A DNA stretch of 32,987 bases from positions 1 through 32,987 of the forward strand of contig PWHJ01000191.1 in assembly GCA_003554865.1 (NCBI GenBank), read 5' to 3'. Positions within the stretch are counted from its first letter, which is position 1; every line of letters begins with the position of its first letter. The notes below the pieces were generated by a model. That model had not been told where the DNA came from, searched no databases, and saw nothing but the letters and a program-made list of their open reading frames with translations. The position numbers and the translations under genes were made by a program. Of this stretch, positions 24,364 to 32,824 are shown piece after piece. The DNA comes from Bacteroidota bacterium (lineage in GTDB: Bacteria; Bacteroidota; Bacteroidia; Bacteroidales; PUMT01).

Positions 24364-25191
24364 TCAGCCAGTCAATGAATATCTTAAAAACCCTGTAACC
24401 TTAACTTCTCTGTCTGATTCCTGAAGGTACTGCCGTACCGTTTTTTTGCTGTCCCTGGTATAATCCTGCTCAAGCAGGGTACTTTCCTTGAAAAACTTAT
24501 TCAGTTTACCTTGTGCAATTTTTTCTTGAATATTTTCCGGCTTACCCTCCTGTTTTGCCTGCTCCTTTCCTATTTCTAACTCCTTGTCAATAATATCCTG
24601 AGGCACTCCTTCCTTATCAACAGAAACAGGATTCATGGCGGCAATCTGCATTGCTACATTCCTGCCTACTTCAGTATCTACATTCTTGTTGAAACCAACA
24701 AGAGTAGCAAGCTTATTTCCGGGATGGATATACGGAATAACTCTTGCTGCCTCTAGTTTATCATAATAGGAAAGCTCGATCTTTTCCCCTATGATACCGA
24801 TCTGGTCTGTTATATGATCAATTACCCTGCGTTCGTCCAGATTCAGTTCTTTAAGTTCATCAACAGAACCGGGCTGCTTTTCAAGTGCAAGGTTAACTAT
24901 AGAATCTGCCAATTTGACAAACTCATCATTTTTTGCAACAAAGTCAGTTTCACAATTAAGAACCACAATCACACCAAAGTTTTCCTCAGAATTGGTCTTT
25001 GCCAAAGCTACACCTTCGCTTGCTTCGCGGTCAGCCCTCTTGTTTGCTGCGGCTTGTCCCTTTTTTCTGATATATTCAACTGCTGCATCAAAATCGCCTC
25101 CTGTTTCCCTGAGAGCCTTTTTGCAGTCCATCATGCCGGCACCGGTATAATCTCTAAGCTTTTTTACTTCGGATGCACTAATTTCACTCAT
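24364..25191 (-). CDS. tsf: Elongation factor Ts
   Basis: The 275-residue nucleotide-exchange factor recharges EF-Tu with GTP. The N-terminal UBA-like domain reads VKKLRDYTGAGMMDCKKALRETGGDFDAAVEYIRKKG. The core carries the conserved NCETDFVAKNDEF loop (Asp and Phe insert into EF-Tu), and further on HIAMQIAA-like residues (NVAMQIAAMNP). The C-terminal coiled-coil part is short, with LLEQDYTRDSKKTVRQYL. It lies 34 bp after rpsB and is followed by a terminator, so rplM-rpsI-rpsB-tsf forms the upstream transcription unit. Confidence 0.97.
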   Translation of the reverse strand: MSEISASEVKKLRDYTGAGMMDCKKALRETGGDFDAAVEYIRKKGQAAANKRADREASEGVALAKTNSEENFGVIVVLNCETDFVAKNDEFVKLADSIVNLALEKQPGSVDELKELNLDERRVIDHITDQIGIIGEKIELSYYDKLEAARVIPYIHPGNKLATLVGFNKNVDTEVGRNVAMQIAAMNPVSVDKEGVPQDIIDKELEIGKEQAKQEGKPENIQEKIAQGKLNKFFKESTLLEQDYTRDSKKTVRQYLQESDREVKVTGFLRYSLTG

Positions 25192-25225
25192 AATTTAAAA
25201 ATATTAGTATATTTTATATCTGTTG

Positions 25226-26209
25226 TTATTTACCTTCTTCAGTTTTACTCTCACCGGATCCAGACTCCTCCGGTTTCTTATCAGGTTGTTTTTCAGCAGC
25301 TTCAGAAGCCTTATCCTTTTGCTTTTCGCTTTCAGAAGAAGAGGCGTCCGAACCTGGCTCATCCCCTTCTTTTACCAATTGCTCACTGGGTGATGCCGAT
25401 TTAACAGGATCTTCCTTCTTCCTTGATTTCCTTGCCCTGGTCTTTCTCTGACCTGTCTTTTCCTTATCTTTTTTCTCCGGGCTTTTCTTCTCCTTGGCTG
25501 CAGCTTCCTTCTCCTTCTCGGCTTTTCTCTCCTCAAGTCCTTCGGTGATAGCCTTTGCAACAATGTCAATTATATGCGCGATTGACTTTGAAGCATCATC
25601 ATTGGCAGGTATGGGAAAATTTACCATATTGGGATCGGAATTGGTATCCACAATTGCAAAAACCGGGATATTTAGCCTGTTGGCCTCCCGAACCGCAATA
25701 TATTCCTTGGAAACATCAACCACAAAAAGTGCAGCCGGCAGACGTGTCATATCGGCAACACTTCCAAAGTTCTTTTCCAGCTTTGCACGCTGACGCATTA
25801 TCTGCAGCCGTTCTCTCTTGGCCATATTGTCAAAAGTTCCGTCAGTGGCCATTTTATCAATCTGGGATATTTTTTTCACAGCCCTTCGTATGGTCGGAAA
25901 ATTAGTTAGCATACCGCCCGGCCATCTTTCTGTGACATACGGCATATTTGTCGGCTTGATACTTTCGGCAACAATATCTTTAGCCTGTTTCTTGGTAGCT
26001 ACAAAGAGAATTTTCCTGCCTGACTTGGCTATCTGTTTCAGGGCATTGGCAGCTTCTTCAAGCTTAACAACAGTCTTGTGTAAATCGATTATATGTATCC
26101 CGTTGCGCTCCATAAAAATATAGGGAGCCATTGCGGGATTCCATTTTCTTCTCAGGTGACCGAAATGGACTCCGGCCTCCAGCAACTCATTAAAATTTGT
26201 TCTTGGCAT
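25226..26209 (-). CDS. rpsB: 30S ribosomal protein S2 with a long charged C-terminal tail
   Basis: Residues 1 to about 228 are normal S2: NFNELLEAGVHFGHLRRKWNPAMAPYIF, RKILFVATKKQAKDIVAESI, TERWPGGMLTNFPTIRRAVKK, RLPAALFVVDVSKEYIAVREANRLNIPVFAIVDTNSDP and PANDDASKSIAHIIDIVA. S2 bridges the head and platform of the 30S and is needed for S1 binding. About 100 extra residues follow, rich in Lys, Glu, Ser, Asp and Gln, and probably disordered: first basic (KTRARKSRKK), then acidic. The tail resembles that of S16 in this genome. A hairpin-rich 111-bp spacer separates it from rpsI. Confidence 0.96.
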   Translation of the reverse strand: MPRTNFNELLEAGVHFGHLRRKWNPAMAPYIFMERNGIHIIDLHKTVVKLEEAANALKQIAKSGRKILFVATKKQAKDIVAESIKPTNMPYVTERWPGGMLTNFPTIRRAVKKISQIDKMATDGTFDNMAKRERLQIMRQRAKLEKNFGSVADMTRLPAALFVVDVSKEYIAVREANRLNIPVFAIVDTNSDPNMVNFPIPANDDASKSIAHIIDIVAKAITEGLEERKAEKEKEAAAKEKKSPEKKDKEKTGQRKTRARKSRKKEDPVKSASPSEQLVKEGDEPGSDASSSESEKQKDKASEAAEKQPDKKPEESGSGESKTEEGK

Positions 26210-26255
26210 TGATTTATTTTTAAATTAGTTTACATTCTTTATTTGTCAACCGCCG

Positions 26256-26317
26256 GGTAGTTTCATTAAAGTGAAAGTCCTGCCGGTTTAGATACTAAAC
26301 TACCGGAGAAGATCTCC
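26256..26317 (-). promoter_or_regulatory. Structured spacer / candidate S2 leader before rpsB
   Basis: Four pairings are visible in the 111-bp rpsI-rpsB spacer: GGAGA/TCTCC (26305-26317), CCGGTTTAG with CTAAA..CCGG (26283-26306), GGTAGTTT with AAACTACC (26256-26263 with 26297-26304), and TTTCA/TGAAA (26261-26276). The second and third use the same bases and exclude each other, as in regulatory RNA switches. A role in S2 autoregulation is inference. There is no exact TAnnTTTG box here. Confidence 0.4.
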
Positions 26318-26320
26318 TTT

Positions 26321-26707
26321 TTATCTCTTGCTGAACTGGAACTGCTTGCGGGCTTTTGGTTGCCCCGGCTTCTTACGTTCAACTTCGCGGGGATCCCTGG
26401 TAACAAATCCATGATTTTTCAATGTTGTTTTATATTCTGGATTTACCCTGATCAGGGCTCTTGTAATTGCATGACGCAGCGCCTCTGCCTGTCCTTTTAT
26501 CCCTCCGCCAGACAGAACGGTTTTTATGTCATATTTACCTTTCAGCTCCAGAACATCCAGGGGCTGTTCAACAACATACCGTAACTGGGGATTAGGAAAG
26601 TAATCCTTAAATTCCCGGTTATTAATGGAAATGTTTCCTTTACCTTCATTTATGTACACCCTGGCAATTGCTTCCTTTCTCCTGCCAACTGCATTGATAT
26701 ATTCCAT
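26321..26707 (-). CDS. rpsI: 30S ribosomal protein S9
   Basis: The 128-residue protein has the conserved start AVGRRKEAIARVYI, the central GGGIKGQAEALRHAITRAL and the basic C-terminus ending FQFSKR. The final Arg contacts the P-site tRNA anticodon stem. It lies 18 bp after rplM, the near-universal L13-S9 pair. Confidence 0.97.
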   Translation of the reverse strand: MEYINAVGRRKEAIARVYINEGKGNISINNREFKDYFPNPQLRYVVEQPLDVLELKGKYDIKTVLSGGGIKGQAEALRHAITRALIRVNPEYKTTLKNHGFVTRDPREVERKKPGQPKARKQFQFSKR

Positions 26708-26725
26708 ATCCCTAACTGATTGAAT

Positions 26726-27166
26726 TTAAATTAATTTTTTTGGTTTTTGAGCTTTATGGGGATGCTCGCTTCCTGCATAAACGTGAAGATTCTTGAATAT
26801 TGCCCTTCCAAGCCTGTTTTTGGGCAGCATACCCTTTACTGCTTTCTCTATCACTACGACCGGATTTTTATCCATCTGCGACCTGACATTGATAGAACGT
26901 TGTCCGCCAGGATAACCACTGTAGCGAACATAGTGCCTGTCATCGAGCTTTTTGCCCGTAAGGCGAACCTTTTCTGCATTTATCACTATCACATTGTCTC
27001 CGCAATCAATGTGTGGGGTAAAGTTTGCCTTATGCTTGCCTCTCAATATTTTTGCAACTTTGGAAGTAAGCCTTCCCAAAACCTGATCTGTTGCGTCAAC
27101 CAGAATCCACTCCTTTTTAACGTTCTCCTTGTTGGCCGAAACGGTTTTGTAACTCAATGTATCCAC
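26726..27166 (-). CDS. rplM: 50S ribosomal protein L13
   Basis: The 146-residue early-assembly protein of the large subunit has WILVDATDQVLGRLTSKVAKILRGKHKANFTPHIDCGDNVIVINA, KLDDRHYVRYSGYPGG and the AVKGMLPKNRLGRAIFKNLHVYAGSEHPH block, all typical. It is the first gene of the rplM-rpsI-rpsB-tsf unit and has a good promoter match upstream. Confidence 0.97.
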   Translation of the reverse strand: MDTLSYKTVSANKENVKKEWILVDATDQVLGRLTSKVAKILRGKHKANFTPHIDCGDNVIVINAEKVRLTGKKLDDRHYVRYSGYPGGQRSINVRSQMDKNPVVVIEKAVKGMLPKNRLGRAIFKNLHVYAGSEHPHKAQKPKKLI

Positions 27167-27222
27167 TTTAATCGCTTTATTTTTTATTCCTTAATTTTCA
27201 ATATTTTTTGATTAACGGACTG

Positions 27223-27252
27223 CAAAAATACAATTATTTTTGTTATTACAAT
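27223..27252 (-). promoter_or_regulatory. Promoter of the rplM-rpsI-rpsB-tsf unit
   Basis: On the minus strand ATTG (27252-27249), an 18-bp spacer and TATTTTTG (27230-27223) resemble the Bacteroidota -33/-7 promoter. It would give a leader of about 50 bases before rplM. Confidence 0.65.
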
Positions 27253-27260
27253 AATTTTAT

Positions 27261-27300
27261 AACAATTTATTGTTGATAAACATAACCGAGAGGGTATGTT
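27261..27300. repeat. Two small inverted repeats between divergent promoters
   Basis: AACAAT-TT-ATTGTT (27261-27274) and AACATAACC/GGTATGTT with one bulged base (27279-27300) lie between the rplM promoter and the glycosylase promoter. They may be operator sites or short hairpins. Nothing else is recognised in this 256-bp intergenic region. Confidence 0.3.
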
Positions 27301-27350
27301 GAAACTCACCTGTTAAAAACACGCTTGAAAAAGGGGTGGGGGTAACTTTT

Positions 27351-27382
27351 TTTGCTTTATGTTTATGTACTCTTTAATTTTG
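27351..27382 (+). promoter_or_regulatory. Promoter of the glycosylase gene (-33 TTTG, -7 TAATTTTG)
   Basis: TTTG (27351-27354), 20 bp, then TAATTTTG (27375-27382) is the best full match to the Bacteroidota promoter in the window. It lies 40 bp before the ATG at 27423. Confidence 0.75.
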
Positions 27383-27422
27383 CCCTTACTTCAGATAGCA
27401 AAAAAACTGTAACATTTTTTCA

Positions 27423-27941
27423 ATGCAAAGACTTAACCGTAACTTTTTCACACGTGACGTTCTGATTGTAGCCCCCCAACTGCTGGGCAAATACATTGTG
27501 AGAAGATTCAGCGACGGTACCACCAGGCACTACCTTATAACTGAAACCGAGGCATACAGGGGGGAAGAAGACAAGGCATGTCATGCACGCAAAGGCAAAA
27601 CCCCCCGTACCAGGGTTATGTACGGGGAAGGTGGCTTGGTTTATGTTTACCTTGTATACGGGATCCACTGGATGCTGAATATTGTAACAGGAGATGAAAA
27701 CCATCCGCAGGCGGCACTTATAAGGAGTATTAAAAACATTGAGGGGCCGGGAAGGGTAACAAGACATCTTTATATTGATAAAGCCTTTTACGGGGAAGAC
27801 CTCACAGGCTCAACCAGGTTATGGCTGGAGGAGGGTATCCGGCCACCTCATTACACTGCCGGTCCGAGGATAGGGATTGAATATGCAGGGGATAAATGGA
27901 AAAACAAGCCCTGGAGATTTAAAACAGACAAGCCGGACTGA
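27423..27941 (+). CDS. DNA-3-methyladenine glycosylase (AAG/MPG family)
   Basis: The 172-residue protein matches the monofunctional alkyladenine glycosylases that start base-excision repair by removing 3-methyladenine, hypoxanthine and related bases. Motifs are NFFTRDVLIVAPQLLGKYIVR, ITETEAYRGEEDKACHARKGKTPRTRVMYGEGG (catalytic Glu in TEAY, with Arg and Met/Tyr lining the pocket), VYLVYGIHWMLNIV (the intercalating Tyr region) and a C-terminal TAGPRIGIEYAG. At 172 residues it is slightly shorter than most members (about 185-210), with loss mainly in the loop after GPGR; the catalytic parts remain. The DUF2723 gene follows after 35 bp. Confidence 0.93.
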   Translation: MQRLNRNFFTRDVLIVAPQLLGKYIVRRFSDGTTRHYLITETEAYRGEEDKACHARKGKTPRTRVMYGEGGLVYVYLVYGIHWMLNIVTGDENHPQAALIRSIKNIEGPGRVTRHLYIDKAFYGEDLTGSTRLWLEEGIRPPHYTAGPRIGIEYAGDKWKNKPWRFKTDKPD

Positions 27942-27976
27942 TATTTAAGATCCGGAACTAACTACAACTCTTAGAA

Positions 27977-30880
27977 ATGAAGAAATATAAGCTGGTAAAG
28001 CACATTGCAGGATGGGCGGTGTTTCTGACAACACTGGCAGTTTATCTCTTTACTCTGGAGCCTGCAATAAGCTTCCACAACAGCGCCGAACTAACTGCTG
28101 CGGCCAGCAAGCTGCAGGTGGGGCTTCCTCCCGGATCGCCTTTTTTCCTGCTTTCAGGCCGTCTCTTTTTAATGTTTGCTCCGGGTGCCGAAAATGTGGC
28201 TTTTTCGGTGAACATCCTCTCAGCAGTTGCCGGGGCATTTGTTGTTCTGTTTTTATATCTGACAATTACACGCCTTGCTGAAAAAATAATCTTTTCAGAC
28301 AACGAGCCCGGCCCGGATAAAATTCTGGTTATTACAGGCAGCGGCATTGCCGGCGCACTGGCACTTGCCTTTTCAGGTTCCTTCTGGTCGGTAGCAACAG
28401 AGGCCAACACATGGGTGCTCTCTCTTTTTTTAACCGCCACGATCTTATGGGCAATTTTAAAATGGGAAGCAGCAGCAGAACGGCCCGGAGCTAACCGCTG
28501 GATAGTACTCACCGCTTTTCTTGCCGGAATTTCAACAGGAGTAAACCTTGCAGCTTTGCTTGTAATCCCGGCGGCAGTTTTTGTGGTTTATTTCAAAAAA
28601 TATAATATCAAATTAAAGGGGTTTCTGATTGCCGCATTTGTTTCAATAATCATAATGGCAGGTATCAGATACGGTGTTGTCTTTGGAGTGCCGTTTTTGC
28701 TTTCACTTTTTGAGCTGCTTTTTGTAAATGGCCTGCAACTGCCTTTTGAAAGCGGTACAATCTTTTTCATAATTCTTTTGTCATCACTTCTTATTTACGG
28801 GTTGTACGCAACAGCTCAAAAAGCAAGACCGGTTTTTCATACCGTTTTGCTTTGTACAACAATGGTGCTTATAGGATACTCATCTTTCTCGCTGGTAATT
28901 ATCCGCTCTTCAGCCAATCCCCCAATAAATCATGGAAATCCGGACGACATTTTCTCATTTATTGAATATCTAAGGGATGGTGAAAAAACCAGCAAAACCT
29001 ATACATACGCTCCCAGTATTAACCTTCAGTCCGCGATCGGAGAGATGCAAAGCAATTATGTGCGCCAAAGCGGAAGATATATCAATTCAACCGGAAACAA
29101 TCTAAAACCTGAAAGTACAGAACCTGACACTGAGCTAGGTGACCATTTAAGCCACAAACTTGGTTATATTTATGGCCGTTACTTCATGTGGAACTTTGCA
29201 GGCAGGCAAAACGACCTGCCGGGCGATTACGGGATTCAGCGGGGAAACTGGATAAGCGGCATAATTCCGCTCGACGAAAAACGCCTTGGTTTAAGGGATT
29301 ATCTCCCCTACAGGCTCAGGAAAAACAAAGGTGAAGCCAAATATTACATGCTGCCGCTTCTGATAGGTCTGGCGGGCTTTCTGTTACATCTGCAAAAAAG
29401 ACGCAGGGAATGGTTTGCAATCTTATTGCTTTTTTTGTGCAGCGGTATCTTCTTTGCCCTGACAATGAGTTTTACCAATCTACAAGAGCCTGAAAAGGAT
29501 TATCTTTTTCTCGGCTCGTTTTACGCCTTTGCTGTTTGGATCGGACTGGGAGTTATAACAATATTCGACAACCTGCCAAAAAAATTTTCCGGAGTAAAAG
29601 GAGCAATTATATCCACAATGCTCGCCCTGATTTTTGTACCCGGACTTATGGCAATGGAAAACGCCGGGAGCAATGACAGATCGGGGCGCTATACAGCACG
29701 CGATATGGCATACAATTACCTGAAATCGTGCGAGCCCGGTGCCATACTCTTTACCGCAGGTGAAAAACACACTTTCCCACTTTGGTATATTCAGCAGGTG
29801 GAAGGTTTTCGCACAGACGTAAGAGTTGTAAACCTTGATTATTTGAATTACAACTGGTATATCCGCCAGATGAGGCAAAAAGTTAACGAATCCCCCCCGC
29901 TGACCTTAAGTATCAAAAATTACCAGGATGGCAGCCTTGATTTTATATATCTGGCCGACCGGATTGACCGGCATATAGAGGCTAGTACAATTATTGAATT
30001 TGTTACAAGCGACGATGAGCGTACAAAGACGGACGTTCCCTTACACGGGAGAGTTAACTTTATCCCCTCGAGCAAATTCAGCCTGAGCGTTGACAAGGAA
30101 AAGGTTATTGAAACAGGCACGGTGTCAAGCGAAAAGAGCGGGGAAATTCCAGACACAATTAAATGGGAAGCCCGCCGGGGTTACATGGACAAATCCGGAC
30201 TGGTTTTGATCGATATCCTGGCAAACAATAAATGGAAGCGCCCCCTGTATTTTTCAAAGCCATTGGCCGAAAGCGGGCGAACCGGACTGGACAGGTATTT
30301 GCAAATGGAGGGAACAGTTTACCGTCTGGTACCCTTAAAAAAAGATACAGAAAATGATTATACCGGCCATGTAAACACCAATGCCACCTTCGCCAACCTT
30401 ATGGACAACTATAAATGGCGCGGACTGGATGACCCGGAAGTCTATCACGACAAACCCTCCCGTGATGTAATATCCGGAGCCCGCCATATTTTTGCCCGGC
30501 TTGCCGGGGAGCTGAAAAGGGAGGGAAAAACCGATTCCGCTCTTGCCGTGCTCGACAAATCGATGGAAACAATACCCGGCAATGTTGTCCCTTATGATGA
30601 TGTTGTAATAGATATGGCACTGATTTATCACCACCTTGGTGAAAAAGAAAAAGCACTTGCCATGATCCATGAAAAAGCATGGATCCTCACCGACGAGCTG
30701 GAGTACTATTTCAGACTCAACGAAAGCTTTCACCCATACGCAGTCAAAGAGATAGACAGGGCCCTGTCGTCTTTCTCCAAAGTTGTGGATGCCGCCAAAG
30801 AAATAGAAGATGAGGAGCTGCACGAAGTTCTGGAAAACAATCTTGCCACCTACGAACGCTTTTTTAACACTACCCTGTAA
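27977..30880 (+). CDS. GT117/DUF2723 membrane glycosyltransferase (TMEM260-like)
   Basis: The 967-residue protein has about 10-12 hydrophobic segments in its first 560 residues, a soluble domain (about 570-800) and a C-terminal TPR-like helical part (about 840-960, with [14 protein letters not shown] and [17 protein letters not shown]). The N-terminus ([45 protein letters not shown], here broken by the loop) is the DUF2723 signature. The family includes human TMEM260, a protein O-mannosyltransferase, and is common in Bacteroidota. The usual GDSGEL or WDCGEF motif reads HNSAEL (Glu kept, Asp changed to Asn), and the usual HPPG reads LPPG. It should use a lipid-linked sugar donor and act on the periplasmic side; the acceptor is unknown. 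The deacetylase pseudogene starts in its stop codon (TAATG), so they formed one operon. Confidence 0.85.
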   Translation: MKKYKLVKHIAGWAVFLTTLAVYLFTLEPAISFHNSAELTAAASKLQVGLPPGSPFFLLSGRLFLMFAPGAENVAFSVNILSAVAGAFVVLFLYLTITRLAEKIIFSDNEPGPDKILVITGSGIAGALALAFSGSFWSVATEANTWVLSLFLTATILWAILKWEAAAERPGANRWIVLTAFLAGISTGVNLAALLVIPAAVFVVYFKKYNIKLKGFLIAAFVSIIIMAGIRYGVVFGVPFLLSLFELLFVNGLQLPFESGTIFFIILLSSLLIYGLYATAQKARPVFHTVLLCTTMVLIGYSSFSLVIIRSSANPPINHGNPDDIFSFIEYLRDGEKTSKTYTYAPSINLQSAIGEMQSNYVRQSGRYINSTGNNLKPESTEPDTELGDHLSHKLGYIYGRYFMWNFAGRQNDLPGDYGIQRGNWISGIIPLDEKRLGLRDYLPYRLRKNKGEAKYYMLPLLIGLAGFLLHLQKRRREWFAILLLFLCSGIFFALTMSFTNLQEPEKDYLFLGSFYAFAVWIGLGVITIFDNLPKKFSGVKGAIISTMLALIFVPGLMAMENAGSNDRSGRYTARDMAYNYLKSCEPGAILFTAGEKHTFPLWYIQQVEGFRTDVRVVNLDYLNYNWYIRQMRQKVNESPPLTLSIKNYQDGSLDFIYLADRIDRHIEASTIIEFVTSDDERTKTDVPLHGRVNFIPSSKFSLSVDKEKVIETGTVSSEKSGEIPDTIKWEARRGYMDKSGLVLIDILANNKWKRPLYFSKPLAESGRTGLDRYLQMEGTVYRLVPLKKDTENDYTGHVNTNATFANLMDNYKWRGLDDPEVYHDKPSRDVISGARHIFARLAGELKREGKTDSALAVLDKSMETIPGNVVPYDDVVIDMALIYHHLGEKEKALAMIHEKAWILTDELEYYFRLNESFHPYAVKEIDRALSSFSKVVDAAKEIEDEELHEVLENNLATYERFFNTTL

Positions 30881-31473
30881 TGATCACCCCGGCACCCCTG
30901 ATTAATCGTCTTCTGCCCCAAGTAACTTTCAAAATGCCCAACAATCAAGGCTTATACCTAACCTTTGATGACGGCCCTTCTCCCTCGTCAACTCCCGCAA
31001 TACTTGAAATCCTTGACAGGTATAATGCAAAAGCCACTTTTTTTTTTCTGCCTCGGGAAAAATGTCGAAAAACACCCTGAACTTTTTGAAGCCCTCAAAA
31101 AAAAGGGGCACACAGTAGGAAACCACTCCTACTCACACCTGAACGGATGGAAAACAAACTGTAAAAGCTACCTTTCAGATATTGAAAAAGGCGCTTTTTT
31201 TATCCCCTCACCCCTTTTTCGTCCGCCTTACGGCAAAATTACCCCGCTACAATACGCAAGGCTTATAAAAAATTACAAAATAATAATGTGGACGAAACAG
31301 TTCGCAGACTACAGCAACTCTTTCAAGCCACCACAGGAGAAAAAATTAAATTACACTCCCGGCGATATACTTGTAATGCACGACTCTGATAAAACGGTGT
31401 ATAACACATTACCCCTTTTAAAAAACTGCTGAAGCTTTACGAGCGGGAAAATATTTTTTGGCTGAAAATGTAA
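30880..31473 (+). pseudogene. Polysaccharide deacetylase (NodB homology), two frameshifts
   Basis: The ATG at 30880 overlaps the previous stop by one base. Frame 1 encodes the first NodB motif ([15 protein letters not shown], metal-binding Asp) up to KATFFF. At a run of ten T (31038-31047) the homology moves one base into another frame. That frame carries [31 protein letters not shown] (metal His-x3-His), RPPYGK and ILVMHDS. It ends early with TGA at 31430. The natural C-terminus (LLKLYERENIFWLKM, stop at 31473) is back in frame 1 after AAAAAAC at 31420-31426. All catalytic motifs survive across the frames, so the damage is recent or is sequencing error. The intact enzyme would remove acetyl groups from an N-acetylated glycan in the periplasm. 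I cannot exclude programmed or transcriptional slippage. Confidence 0.85.
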
Positions 31474-31624
31474 TACAGCCGATCCCGGACAGCCTGTTTG
31501 AAAACCCAATAAGCCGATCCCTCTGATCTGGGAAACAACAATACAGCCTGTCCCTGTGGTCTGGAAAACATCAATACAGCCAATCCCTGTGGTCTGAAAA
31601 CAACAATACAGGCTGTACCAAAAA
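31472..31624. repeat. Degenerate 32-33 bp tandem repeat, about four copies
   Basis: Units start at 31472, 31508, 31540 and 31573, with a partial one at 31605. Each starts with AATACAGCC or a close variant, continues TCCCTGTGGTCTG and ends in GAAAACAAC. The first copy is the most diverged. The last partial copy carries ACAGGCTGT, the reverse complement of ACAGCCTGT in the third unit, so a hairpin can form. There are no unique spacers, so it is not CRISPR. It sits between the convergent deacetylase and nucleotidyltransferase genes. Confidence 0.75.
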
Positions 31625-31702
31625 TTGGAAATACAAATTGGTTTCCCGGGAGATCCTGCTGTCAAAAAAAATGCCGCCTTTGCCTTTTAATCACCGGCTA
31701 TT

Positions 31703-32800
31703 TCAGTCTATTTCCGCTTTCCTGCAACTTTTTAGGGGCCTCGAAAAAAGCTTCTCTTTATACCCTTTAATGTGTCTTATATACCATCCGGGATTTTTCA
31801 GCCTTCTTGCCACAAAAGCCCTGTAGCGTTTATCCCAAACCGCCTTCAAAGGCAGGGTGAAATAAAGTTTTACTCCCCTTATCAGAAGGAACATAACAGT
31901 AGACAAATAAGGCCATTTAAGAGCCTTGTCATGACGGTATGAAAAAAATCCCCACTTACGCTTAAACTTCCTGTGGCTCACCGGTTCGAGTCCACCAACC
32001 TTAGCCACAACCTTCAGGTAACCAGCAACCCTGCGCGAACTATATCCGGAGCCGGCCAGCACCTTTTGAGCATTCTCCCTGCCGGAGAGAAGCATAAGAT
32101 CATGGAAATCCCTTAAAAAAAACATAGAATGCAAAAAAGCCCAATGCATAAAGTGCGAGTGAATAAAATTGTGGATTATCTTATGCCTGTCGGACATCAC
32201 ATAACAGTTACCGTTCAACTTTGAAGCCTTTTTATCGCCATTTACCGCATCACAGCCAAAACGGTCAACATACCCCAGACTTACGGGAAGCCTGTGCAAC
32301 TCAACCGGTGCCGGAAGCCCCTCCTTCCAGAGAGGGGGATAATGCATCATGGAAAGTCTGTATTGAGGATCATATTTTTCATTGCAGCGATACCCCCGGC
32401 CAAAAAGTATTTCCGCAGCATCCTCCATACGTTCATCGGGGATCAGAATATCCATATCACTCATTATGCGCTCACCGTGGCAGGAGTACAAACCGTCCAT
32501 AATATTTCCGGTCCCTTTCATAAATATGGGAGTTATCCCTTCCATGCAAAACAAATCGTTTATGCTTACCGCATGATCAATTATTATTTTGTTACGCTCA
32601 CAGTTCAGCTCATGGATATACTTAAGGTGTGAGCAAAGATCCTGCGGCAGGTAATGCAGAAGACCGTTACGGGCGAAATTCAGGTAGAGGGTCTGCAACA
32701 CAAGGTGATTGCTTGCAACGTGTACAAAAAGCTGCCAGTTCAGATCACCCGATTTGATAACATCAAGGACCTCCCCCGCCCGCTGAGGATACATATCCAT
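31703..32800 (-). CDS. Nucleotidyltransferase family protein (NTP_transf_5), 5' end probably lost
   Basis: The 365-residue frame matches the uncharacterised nucleotidyltransferase family of Bacteroidota and others. ITPIFMKGTGNIMDGLY is followed by the two metal-binding aspartates in MSDMDILIPDE (about residues 131-133), then RGYRC and VELHRLP. The first part (WQLFVHVASNHLVLQTLYLNF) is a helical domain typical of the family, and the C-terminal half is helical and basic. The usual role is unknown; relatives sit among polysaccharide genes. Upstream of the ATG at 32800 the same frame continues nine sense codons that still look like family sequence (YFVGRCLA), then meets a stop. Those residues adjoin the end of an IS630 transposase gene. 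I infer that an insertion removed the true start, and that translation from 32800 could still give a nearly complete protein. Confidence 0.75.
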   Translation of the reverse strand: MDMYPQRAGEVLDVIKSGDLNWQLFVHVASNHLVLQTLYLNFARNGLLHYLPQDLCSHLKYIHELNCERNKIIIDHAVSINDLFCMEGITPIFMKGTGNIMDGLYSCHGERIMSDMDILIPDERMEDAAEILFGRGYRCNEKYDPQYRLSMMHYPPLWKEGLPAPVELHRLPVSLGYVDRFGCDAVNGDKKASKLNGNCYVMSDRHKIIHNFIHSHFMHWAFLHSMFFLRDFHDLMLLSGRENAQKVLAGSGYSSRRVAGYLKVVAKVGGLEPVSHRKFKRKWGFFSYRHDKALKWPYLSTVMFLLIRGVKLYFTLPLKAVWDKRYRAFVARRLKNPGWYIRHIKGYKEKLFSRPLKSCRKAEID

Positions 32801-32824
32801 TGCAAGGCAACGGCCAACGAAGTA

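Noticed and set aside
26215-26250. Sigma-70-like TTGACA promoter before rpsB on the minus strand
   Set aside because: Bacteroidota primary promoters use TTTG/TAnnTTTG, and there is no matching -7 box here.
31472-31624. CRISPR array
   Set aside because: Units are contiguous and similar along their whole length; there are no unique spacers.
31351-31665. 104-codon minus-strand frame with repeating QTTGxGCI peptides
   Set aside because: The repeats come from the DNA tandem repeat, and the frame overlaps the deacetylase; no lipoprotein or other protein features.
31975-32000. tRNA T-arm-like GGTTCGAGTCC
   Set aside because: It lies inside the nucleotidyltransferase gene and no acceptor, D or anticodon arm fits around it.
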